The notes below the pieces were generated by a model. The model was not told where the DNA came from, did no database searches, and saw only the letters and a program-made list of their open reading frames with translations. 48,306 bases of DNA from an uncultured Collinsella sp. Its GTDB lineage: Bacteria; Actinomycetota; Coriobacteriia; Coriobacteriales; Coriobacteriaceae. Positions 41,671 to 48,306 of this stretch are shown in pieces. The stretch is from NCBI GenBank assembly GCA_902470365.1, contig CABRFZ010000016.1:1-48306 (forward strand), in the 5' to 3' direction. Within the stretch, counting starts at the first letter, position 1; each line of letters opens with the position of its first letter. A program made the position numbers and the translations under genes.

Positions 41671-42399
41671 CTACTCGCAGAGCGAAAGGGCGGCCTCGTC
41701 GGCAACGACAACGCAGTTGGTGTGCAGCTGCAGGATCGAAGCCGGGCACTCGGGCGTAACCGGACCATAGCACATGTCATGCACGGCCTGAGCCTTGGCC
41801 TCGCCGTTGGCGACGACCAGGATCATGCGGGCATACATGATGGTCTGGGTACCCATGGTGTAGGCCTGACGGGGAACATCGTCGATGCTGTCGAACAGGC
41901 GGCTGTTGGCCTGAATGGTGCTCTCGGTGAGGTCGACGCAGTGCGTGCCCTTGGAGAAGTGGTCATCGGGCTCGTTGAAGCCAATGTGGCCGTTGTTGCC
42001 AATGCCGAGCAGCTGCAGATCCGGATAACCGGCGTCGGCGACAATCTTGTCGTACTCAGAGCAGGCAGCGGCGGCGTCGGGGTTGGAACCGTCGGGCACA
42101 TGCGTGTTGTTCAGGTCGATGTTGATGTGATCGAAGAAGTTCTCACGCATGAAGTAGTGATAGCTCTGGGGATCGTCGTGCGAAAGGCCGCGATACTCGT
42201 CCAGGTTGTAGGTGCTGACCTCGGCAAAGTCGACGTCGCCCTTCTTGTACCAAGCAGCGAGCTGCTTGTAGGCACCGATCGGGGTGGAGCCGGTGGCAAG
42301 ACCCAGCACACAGTCGGGCTTGAGGATAACCTGGGCCGAGATGATATTAGCGGCCTTGCGGCTCATATCCTCGTAGTCTTTAGCTTTAATGATCTTCAT
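41671..42399 (-). CDS. nagB: Glucosamine-6-phosphate deaminase
   Basis: The 242-residue enzyme converts glucosamine 6-phosphate to fructose 6-phosphate and ammonia. Motifs: VLGLATGSTPIGAYKQLAAW (phosphate loop), STYNLDEYRGL with the catalytic Asp, LLGIGNNGHIGFNEPDDHF with the catalytic His, and TMGTQTIMYARMILVVANG. It is shorter than E. coli NagB, like the Gram-positive form, which lacks the allosteric extension. The ATG at 42399 has AAAGGA upstream. It lies downstream of the EIIA and glmM genes on the same strand, which together manage amino-sugar phosphate flow. Confidence 0.95.
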   Translation of the reverse strand: MKIIKAKDYEDMSRKAANIISAQVILKPDCVLGLATGSTPIGAYKQLAAWYKKGDVDFAEVSTYNLDEYRGLSHDDPQSYHYFMRENFFDHINIDLNNTHVPDGSNPDAAAACSEYDKIVADAGYPDLQLLGIGNNGHIGFNEPDDHFSKGTHCVDLTESTIQANSRLFDSIDDVPRQAYTMGTQTIMYARMILVVANGEAKAQAVHDMCYGPVTPECPASILQLHTNCVVVADEAALSLCE

Positions 42400-42596
42400 T
42401 ACGCGTCCTTTCTCGTACAAGAGAGGCAAGGCTCCCTTACAAGCACTTGCCCGCGGCCCGCGTCGGCCGCAACCAACGTGTGCGGCCACCAGGGCGAGGT
42501 CGCGTAATGTATGTGTCTCGTGTCTAACCGCGTCGAGGCCCCTGCCCGTCCACGGTGACCCGAAGCTGTTTAGCCTCGGACGTTTCCCATCTTGCC

Positions 42597-42630
42597 ACGG
42601 AGGGCGTCCTCTTTCAAGGGCGCCCTCCGT
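42597..42630. other. Hairpin between EIIA and nagB genes
   Basis: ACGGAGGGCG (42597-42606) pairs with CGCCCTCCGT (42621-42630). It lies 41 bases after the EIIA stop. No T-run follows on the minus strand, so it may be a weak terminator or an RNA-stabilising structure. Confidence 0.45.
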
Positions 42631-42670
42631 AAACGTGTTTGAATTGTAGGCTAATGGCCACGTGCACTTG

Positions 42671-43168
42671 CTAGCGCTCGCGAGCAACGATGAGCTGGTC
42701 CATCTCTTCGACATGCACACCAACGGAGCCCTTGATGCTCGAGAACTCAACGGAGTTGCATACCAAGATGGGAACCGTCACATCGTAGCCCTCGGCAGCA
42801 ATTGCCTCGCAATCGAACTCAATGAGTACATCGCCCTTATGGACGATGTCGCCCACTTGCGCATGTACGGTAAAGTGCTTGCCCTCGAGCTGAACAGTGT
42901 CCAAACCAACGTGGATGAGCACGTCCAAGCCATCGACCGTGTTAAGCGCAACGGCGTGTCCCGTGGGAAAAATAGCCTCGACCTTGGCATCAGCCGGTGC
43001 AATCACACGCGTTCCGGTGGGCTGAATCGCCACGCCCTGGCCCAAAAGGCCGGTGGCAAACGTCTGGTCGTTTACCTCGGAAAGCGGAATGACATCGCCC
43101 GAGATGGGAGCATCCAGCGTAAGGACTCGACCACGCATACCAAAAGACCTTAGGACTTTAGTGAACAT
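42671..43168 (-). CDS. crr: Stand-alone PTS glucose-type EIIA protein
   Basis: The 165-residue cytoplasmic protein relays phosphate from HPr to sugar-specific IIBC transporters. The phosphorylated histidine is His86 in VLIHVGLDTVQLEGKHF, and the second active-site histidine is His71 in FPTGHAVAL. GVAIQPTG and HAQVGDIVHKGDVLIEFD are family signatures. No IIB or IIC domain is attached. The IIBC transporter at 14054-15664 lacks a IIA domain and may use this protein. The ATG at 43168 has GAGGGGGA upstream. The symbol crr is by family; an unlinked name would be equally valid. Confidence 0.9.
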   Translation of the reverse strand: MFTKVLRSFGMRGRVLTLDAPISGDVIPLSEVNDQTFATGLLGQGVAIQPTGTRVIAPADAKVEAIFPTGHAVALNTVDGLDVLIHVGLDTVQLEGKHFTVHAQVGDIVHKGDVLIEFDCEAIAAEGYDVTVPILVCNSVEFSSIKGSVGVHVEEMDQLIVARER

Positions 43169-43239
43169 GCTCCCCCTCGGACATACCAATCAATCAAAAT
43201 AACCTTAACAGTTTACCACTTGGCAACGGTTTTTGACCA

Positions 43240-44577
43240 TTAGGGAAGTTCGCGCTTGACAACCTCGACGATGTCGTCGACAACGCGCTGGGTCAGCTCG
43301 TGCGTCTCGGCCTCGGCCATCACGCGGACCAGCGGCTCGGTACCGCTCGGGCGCACCAGAATGCGGCCGCGGCCGTCAAGCTCCTTCTCGGCAGCAGCGA
43401 CGGCATCCCAGATGGGCTGGCAATCGTCCAGACCAGCCTTGTTGTCGGAATGCACGTTGACGAGTACCTGCGGGTACTTCTTCATGATGCCGGCAAGATC
43501 GGTGAGGGTACGACCGGTGCGCTTGAGCACGGCCAGCAGCTGCAGAGCCGTCACCAAGCCGTCGCCGGTGGTGTTGTGCTCCAGGAAGATGATGTGGCCG
43601 GACTGTTCGCCGCCGATGACGGCGCCGTCCGCGAGCATGCGCTCCAGAACGTAGCGGTCGCCCACGGCGGTCTGAACCATCTCGAAGCCCTGCTCCTTCA
43701 TAGCGATGGAGAAGCCCAGGTTGCACATGACGGTCGAGACGATCTCGGAGTTGGCGAGCTTGCCGCGAGCGGCGAGGTCAGAACCGCAGATGGCAAGAAT
43801 GTAGTCGCCATCGATCTCGTTGCCCTCGCTGTCCACGAACAGTACGCGGTCGGCGTCGCCGTCGTGGGCCAGACCGATGTCAGCATGGGTGCGCAGCACG
43901 AGCTCGCGCAGGGGCTCGAGGTGCGTAGAGCCGCACTCAACGTTAATGTCGGTGCCGCAGTAATCGGTGTTGATGGCGTGCACCGTGGCACCCAAGCGTT
44001 GCAGCGCGGCGGGCGTAGTCTGGCAGGAAGCACCGTGACCGCAGTCGACGGCAACGACCAGGCCATCGAGCCTCAGGCCATCAAGCGTATCGATGGCGTG
44101 GTCGACGTATGCCTTGCGGGCGTCCTTCATCTTGATGATGTGGCCCACGCCGGCACCGGTCGGCAGCGTGTCGGCAGCCATGGCTTCCTCGGACATGACC
44201 CAGGCGCTGATCTCTTCCTCGACAGCATCGGGAAGCTTCATACCCTTGCGGCTAAAGAACTTGATACCGTTGAACTCCGGCGGATTATGCGAAGCGGAGA
44301 TGACGATGCCGCCGTCGAGCTCGTTCTGAACAGTGAGCAGCGCCACGGCGGGCGTGGGGATAACGCCGCAGCAATGCGGACGGCCGCCCTCGGCCATGAT
44401 GCCGGCGGTCAGAGCGCTCTCGAGCATGGTGCCCGAAAGGCGCGTGTCACGGCCGATGCAGATGTCCGGACCAAGAAACTTGGTCGCCGCGCGGCCCAGT
44501 CGAAACGCGAGGTCGCACGAGAGGTCGGCATTGGCGACGCCACGGACGCCGTCGGTACCGAAGATGTTCTGGGGCAT
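43240..44577 (-). CDS. glmM: Phosphoglucosamine mutase
   Basis: The 445-residue enzyme interconverts glucosamine 6-phosphate and 1-phosphate for peptidoglycan precursor synthesis. It has the phosphoserine loop ISASHNPPEFNG (Ser96), the metal-binding DGDADR, GGEQSGHIIF (sugar-binding) and the C-terminal phosphate loop VRPSGTEPLVRVMAE. It starts IFGTDGVRGVAN, typical of the family. The ATG has AAGGAG upstream. It lies upstream of the EIIA and nagB genes and downstream of the rplM-rpsI operon, from which a terminator separates it. Confidence 0.96.
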   Translation of the reverse strand: MPQNIFGTDGVRGVANADLSCDLAFRLGRAATKFLGPDICIGRDTRLSGTMLESALTAGIMAEGGRPHCCGVIPTPAVALLTVQNELDGGIVISASHNPPEFNGIKFFSRKGMKLPDAVEEEISAWVMSEEAMAADTLPTGAGVGHIIKMKDARKAYVDHAIDTLDGLRLDGLVVAVDCGHGASCQTTPAALQRLGATVHAINTDYCGTDINVECGSTHLEPLRELVLRTHADIGLAHDGDADRVLFVDSEGNEIDGDYILAICGSDLAARGKLANSEIVSTVMCNLGFSIAMKEQGFEMVQTAVGDRYVLERMLADGAVIGGEQSGHIIFLEHNTTGDGLVTALQLLAVLKRTGRTLTDLAGIMKKYPQVLVNVHSDNKAGLDDCQPIWDAVAAAEKELDGRGRILVRPSGTEPLVRVMAEAETHELTQRVVDDIVEVVKRELP

Positions 44578-44624
44578 AGGATCGCTCCTTCCCTAGCAGG
44601 CGATATGCAACCGCCCACCCTAGT

Positions 44625-44670
44625 CGAAAAAGAAAAGCGGGACCCGCCGAGGAATCGGCAGGCCCCGCTT
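44625..44670 (-). terminator. Rho-independent terminator of rplM-rpsI
   Basis: A 16-bp stem with mismatches (44635-44650 with 44655-44670) is followed on the minus strand by TTTTCTTTTTC, 31 bases past the rpsI stop. Confidence 0.85.
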
Positions 44671-44700
44671 GTACATTGTATCTCGAAAGGAGATAAAACC

Positions 44701-45096
<396 letters not shown>

Positions 45097-45098
45097 CT

Positions 45099-45542
45099 TT
45101 AAGCCTCCAGCTCAATCTTCGTGGGGTTCTGGGCAGCATGCGGATGCTCGGCACCAGCGTAGACCTTAAGCTTGGTCATCTGGGCACGGCCGAGGGTGGT
45201 CTTGGGCAGCATACCGCGAACGGCGCGCTCGATGACCTTCTCCGGGTGCTTCTCCATAGCCTGGCGGAAGCTCTCAGCCTTGAGGCCGCCGTTGTAGCCG
45301 CTGTGGCGATAATAGGTCTTCGTGTCGGCCTTGTTACCGGTAAGCTGGACCTTATCGGCGTTGATGACGACAACGAAGTCGCCGCAGTCGCTGTTGGGCG
45401 TGAACTGGGGCTTGTTCTTACCGCGCAGGATCATTGCGATCTGGGTGGCAAGACGGCCCAGGACAGCACCATCGGCGTCGACGAGAACCCAGTTGCGCTG
45501 GACCTCGCCCTGCTTGGCGTAGTGAGTCGATTTCGAAATCAC
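45099..45542 (-). CDS. rplM: 50S ribosomal protein L13
   Basis: The 147-residue protein has the L13 signatures: WVLVDADGAVLGRLATQIAM near the front, LRGKNKPQFTPN, YYRHSGYNGGLK and AVRGMLPKTTLGRAQMTKLK, then VYAGAEHPHAAQNP. It is first in the rplM-rpsI operon. AGGAGTCT precedes the ATG (Met-Ile-Ser-Lys). A good promoter lies about 70-95 bases upstream. Confidence 0.98.
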   Translation of the reverse strand: MISKSTHYAKQGEVQRNWVLVDADGAVLGRLATQIAMILRGKNKPQFTPNSDCGDFVVVINADKVQLTGNKADTKTYYRHSGYNGGLKAESFRQAMEKHPEKVIERAVRGMLPKTTLGRAQMTKLKVYAGAEHPHAAQNPTKIELEA

Positions 45543-45608
45543 TTAGACTCCTCCATGTACAGTACGTGTTGTTACAGAGATTCACGGGGCTCTGCAAGTA
45601 ACCCGTCC

Positions 45609-45636
45609 ATATTACCCCGCTCGCCGTACGAGTCAA
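45609..45636 (-). promoter_or_regulatory. Promoter of rplM-rpsI
   Basis: On the minus strand TTGACT (45631-45636) and TAATAT (45609-45614) are separated by 16 bases, close to the sigma-70-type consensus. The leader would be about 60 bases long. Confidence 0.7.
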
Positions 45637-45736
45637 CAGGTATTTTGGCTCCGACCAGAGTTTCTGCACATGTCATCCACGAGCCGTGATTTTTCCAGCT
45701 CTTTAGCTGTTTCCATTTTTTGAGAGTTCGCCGCCG

Positions 45737-46615
45737 TTAGCGCTCAACGAACTCTTGGATTTCCGCGAGCAGGCGCTTTGCCTCCTGACGACCCTGGATA
45801 TACAGGTCCAAAAGCTTTGCCGAATCGTGCTCGACATGGCCGACCTCGACCGGCTTTTGCGGAGCAACGACCAACGCGCGGCCCTCGCGCTCATACTTCC
45901 ACAGGTGCATGCGCTGGATGTTGTAGCGGTCGTGGCGCGTCTCGATTCCCTCGAGCAGATAGGGGTAGTCGGCATAGCGGGCGCGCGCGGCAGGCATAAA
46001 CTCGTAGGGCTTTTTCTCGTACGAGCGGTCCTGCGTAACAATGACAACCGCGCGGTCGAAGCCCGCCTCCTCCAGCACGTGCTCGATGGGGACCGAATCG
46101 GCCACGCCACCGTCGACGTATTTGTGCCCGTCAATCTCGACCGGCGGCGTCACCAGCGGCAGCGACGTCGAGGCGCGCACGGCATCGAGGTCGAGCACGG
46201 CGCTTTTGACCGGGAGGTACGTGGCGGTTCCAAAGAGCATGTCCGTCGCGACGGCGTACATCTCGATGGGGCTCGCGTCGAACGTCTCGTTGTCAAAGGG
46301 ATCCAGGCGGTCCTGGACATCGTTGAAGATAAAGTCGTAGCCGACGATGGAGCCCGTGGACGCAAACGACGCGGCACCCATAAAGCGGTTGTCGTTGCAG
46401 AAAGCCAGGTTGATGCGGTTGGCACGGCCGATCTGGTGCGACTTGTAGTTCACGCCGTTGAGGGCGCCGGCCGATACGCCATATACCGCCGGAATCTCGA
46501 CGCCGGCCTCCATGAGGACGTCGAGTACGCCTGCGGTAAATTGCCCGCGGAAGCTGCCGCCCTCCAAAACGAGCGCGACCGTGCCGGCGTTCTTTGCCTT
46601 ATCTTCTGCAGTCAT
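45737..46615 (-). CDS. Patatin-like phospholipase
   Basis: The 292-residue protein belongs to the bacterial patatin family of Ser-Asp lipid hydrolases. The oxyanion-hole motif LEGGSFRGQFTAGVLD (17-32), the nucleophile elbow GVSAG (Ser48) and the second catalytic residue in YVDGG (Asp168) are all present. The C-terminal stretch RALVVAPQKPVEVGHVEHDS matches the RssA/YjjU-like branch. There is no signal peptide, so it is probably cytosolic. The ATG has AGGAGG upstream. It lies between rplM and the repeat region and appears monocistronic. Confidence 0.9.
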   Translation of the reverse strand: MTAEDKAKNAGTVALVLEGGSFRGQFTAGVLDVLMEAGVEIPAVYGVSAGALNGVNYKSHQIGRANRINLAFCNDNRFMGAASFASTGSIVGYDFIFNDVQDRLDPFDNETFDASPIEMYAVATDMLFGTATYLPVKSAVLDLDAVRASTSLPLVTPPVEIDGHKYVDGGVADSVPIEHVLEEAGFDRAVVIVTQDRSYEKKPYEFMPAARARYADYPYLLEGIETRHDRYNIQRMHLWKYEREGRALVVAPQKPVEVGHVEHDSAKLLDLYIQGRQEAKRLLAEIQEFVER

Positions 46616-46742
46616 ATTGACCTCCTGCTGTTTCGTTTTGGCCTTCTTCTACCCAGTTTTGGGATAGAGAGCACATTGGTTTTGGAGTTGCGGAGGACGG
46701 GTCGGTCGGCGGGAAAGCGCATCCCACCCTGCGTTGCTGCGG

Positions 46743-47215
46743 CGTTTTCTTAACGCTCGCGCCCTGCATAGAGTTCGATTCTCCGCGGTACAGGGGTGGC
46801 GTTGGCGCGGGGTATTGCCGGTCGTCATCCCATCGGCTCGCATCTATATAGGGCTGGAGCTTTGCGCGGAGAATCCGCGTATTTGCTTCGCAAATCCGCA
46901 CCGGCTTCGGCCGCCTGCCGGCGTCCTCGCCCGCGGGCTAAAAACGCTCACGCGTTTTCTTTACGCCCGCGCCCTGCGCAGAGTTCGATTCTCCGCGGGT
47001 TTGGGGATCCGTTGATGCGGCGCATGGCCGGCTGAGATTCGATAACATCGCATCCATATTGGGCTGAAGCATTGCGCGGAGAATCCGCGTGTTCGCTTCG
47101 CGAACCCGCACCGGCTTCGGCCGCCTGCCGGCGTCCTCGCCCGCGGGCTAAAAACGCTTACGCGTTTTCTTTACGCCCGCGCCCTGCATAGAGTTCGATT
47201 CTCCGCGGTATCAAT
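46743..47215 (+). repeat. About 210-bp tandem repeat, two copies and a partial third
   Basis: Units begin near 46743, 46953 and 47163 with TTTTCTT(A/T)ACGC and the GCCCTGC marks at 46760, 46971 and 47181. Each unit contains GAGTTCGATTCTCCGCG (46770, 46981, 47191), which is an exact 17-base copy of the ssrA T-arm in inverted orientation to the gene at 47265. The last 100 bases of the first two units are nearly identical and GC-rich (CACCGGCTTCGGCCGCCTGC). Open frames here are by-products of composition. Confidence 0.8.
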
Positions 47216-47220
47216 AAGTA

Positions 47221-47255
47221 ATAAAAAAGCAGGTAGAAATACTTTTCTACCTGCT
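47221..47255 (-). terminator. Rho-independent terminator of ssrA
   Basis: A perfect 12-bp stem (47228-47239 with 47244-47255, AGCAGGTAGAAA and complement) has a four-base loop and is followed on the minus strand by CTTTTTTAT. Confidence 0.92.
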
Positions 47256-47264
47256 TATAACTTT

Positions 47265-47628
47265 TGGTGGAGGCGCGGAGAATCGAACTCCGGTCCACGA
47301 AAGCCCCCTGATTGGCATCTCCAAGCTCAGTCGCTGGTTTTGTCTCGGACGCTTTGCGCGCAGCGACACGCTCGCGGCATCCCAACCGGTTCGGTCTTAG
47401 CCCGCGCCATACCGATTACGTGCGCAGGAGCATTCCCCTAAAATGACGTCGCGCCGGTGTCGGGGAAATCACCGGGTTGACGCGCCGCTATAAACTAAGC
47501 AGCGAGAGCCATAGGCTCAAAAGAAGAGTTGTTGTCAATTCAATTTGACGGTACCCCTATTTAACGAGGCGAGGAGACCTCGGCTTGCTTCCTCTCTCAG
47601 AGCTATCGTGTCGAAACCAGTCGCCCCC
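47265..47628 (-). ncRNA. ssrA: Transfer-messenger RNA (tmRNA)
   Basis: On the minus strand the RNA begins GGGGGCGACTGGTTTCGACA and ends GGAGTTCGATTCTCCGCG, then CCTCCACCA. The ends pair as a tRNA-like acceptor (GGGGGCG with CGCCTCC), and CCA is encoded. The tag reading frame (complement of 47495-47536) encodes DNNSSFEPMALAA and stops, with the usual degradation signal at its end. The RNA is 364 bases and in one piece, not permuted. tmRNA rescues stalled ribosomes and tags the nascent chains. The 3' end is a known integration target in many bacteria. Confidence 0.95.
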
Positions 47629-47866
47629 GAATGTCGGGAAAGTCTGGATGGCATCGGGGCTGCAAGCACCCGATAACCGTCGACTTTTCAAGGAACACGC
47701 GAGTGAACCCCGCTCGTGGATAGCTATCTTACCACGTTCTAAAGGTAGACAGCTGCTCTATGCACGAGCTGTGAAGACCCTAATGTGCACCACACTTCAC
47801 ACTTTTGCCACCGAACGCGTCACGTATATTTTCGCCAAGAAAAATTGACCCGTCGAAAGGACCGTT
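47629..47866. other. ssrA upstream region
   Basis: No gene is seen. On the minus strand TAAGAT near 47730 could be a -10 box for ssrA, but I found no convincing -35 partner. A CGCGAGTG.../...CCGCTCG stem-like segment lies at about 47699-47717. Confidence 0.3.
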
Positions 47867-48283
47867 ATGGATACCAAACAGCAACTCATCAATGCCCTCG
47901 CGGGCCTGGGATCAACCATTACCGAAGCTATGGATGTCATCGAAGGCTTTGTCCCCTGCGGACATCCCGCCCTCACGGTTTCGAACGCCCTTGTTGCGCT
48001 GGACGCTGACGACGATGCAGCTCTCGCCCAGCAGCTTGAGACCGTCGAGGGCTTTATCGACCACGTGAGTGAGAACCGCGGCGTGACCGCCTACCACAGC
48101 ATCGAGGTCGAGCTCGCGGGTCCCAAGGCCGATCTGCTCGCAGCAATCCGCGAGGTAGGCGCCCTTATGCAGACCGCAGGCGTCAAGAACACCCAGGTCA
48201 ACGAGTGGGTCTACCGTAGCCTGGCAGCACTCGACAGCTCCGACGAAAAGGGGTTGATTTCTGATCTCAACCGAACACATTGA
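47867..48283 (+). CDS. Small acidic protein of unknown function
   Basis: I do not recognise this 138-residue protein. It is acidic and helical, with MDTKQQLINALAGLGSTITE, then AMDVIEGFVPCGHPALTVSN near the start and a repeated VEGF/IEGF-like turn at two places (VIEGFVPC and TVEGFIDH), which suggests an internal duplication of a helical unit. One cysteine (PCGHP) and no membrane segment are present. GAAAGGACC precedes the ATG. The next gene may start just after its stop (ATG at 48288, MARSRS), but only 19 bases are visible. Confidence 0.65.
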   Translation: MDTKQQLINALAGLGSTITEAMDVIEGFVPCGHPALTVSNALVALDADDDAALAQQLETVEGFIDHVSENRGVTAYHSIEVELAGPKADLLAAIREVGALMQTAGVKNTQVNEWVYRSLAALDSSDEKGLISDLNRTH

Positions 48284-48306
48284 GCTGATGGCTCGCTCCC
48301 GCAGTT

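Noticed and set aside
41411..41770. 119-codon plus-strand frame before nagB
   Set aside because: It has no homology, runs through the nagB terminator and antisense to the nagB end.
45543..45608. Ribosomal-protein L13 leader motif
   Set aside because: The leader is short, and I cannot confirm the known leader fold by eye.
46734..47035. Overlapping plus-strand frames within the 210-bp repeats
   Set aside because: The frames arise from repeated GC-rich structured DNA, lack ribosome binding sites and include copies of the ssrA T-arm.

Overview
The window looks like chromosome from a high-GC actinobacterium of the Coriobacteriia, most consistent with Collinsella. That assignment is inferred, not searched. 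It rests on GC-rich codon use in the core genes, a type III glutamine synthetase, MurT and GatD homologues (here in one chain), and a one-piece tmRNA whose tag ends in MALAA.

1-7060 is accessory DNA piled up beside the 3' end of guaA. It starts with the tail of a sensor kinase, a truncated excisionase-like HTH gene and a broken DUF3800 gene. A cassette of foreign-looking SAM-dependent methyltransferases interrupts the DUF3800 gene; one of these is a chimera with the tail of a membrane protein. Next comes a two-gene module on the minus strand: a KAP-family P-loop NTPase and a DUF262/DUF1524 (GmrSD-like) protein. Two copies of an 18-bp sequence resembling the last codons of guaA bound this module. 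Each copy is followed by four 10-bp iterons and the tail of a broken DinJ/RelB-type antitoxin gene. I read this as successive integration at guaA.

7061-22425 is metabolic core. It holds guaA, ansA, an HTH regulator divergent from an unknown gene across a perfect 24-bp palindrome, a DUF1648 membrane protein and ychF. A phospho-alpha-glucoside locus follows: PTS IIBC and a GH4 6-phospho-alpha-glucosidase on the minus strand, with a zinc dehydrogenase and a GntR/UTRA regulator divergent from them. After that come a multi-cluster ferredoxin protein, a truncated gldA paralogue, gldA and an iron-type alcohol dehydrogenase.

22926-35018 carries two tandem repeat-rich unknown proteins and a single-chain MurT-GatD fusion for cell-wall glutamate amidation. 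A repeat-rich stretch around tRNA-Glu follows, then glnN (GSIII), then a metF / MetH-activation-domain / metH operon in which the reactivation domain of methionine synthase is a separate protein.

35019-48306 contains a UPF0210 protein, a 134-bp element with perfect 32-bp inverted arms, a methyltransferase, yhbY, a large SARP/BTAD-type ATPase regulator, nagB, a stand-alone PTS EIIA, glmM, the rplM-rpsI operon, a patatin-like lipase, a 210-bp tandem repeat containing inverted copies of the ssrA 3' end, ssrA itself and a small acidic unknown protein. nagB, EIIA and glmM form an amino-sugar/PTS cluster, and the EIIA may serve the IIBC transporter at 14 kb, which has no IIA domain.
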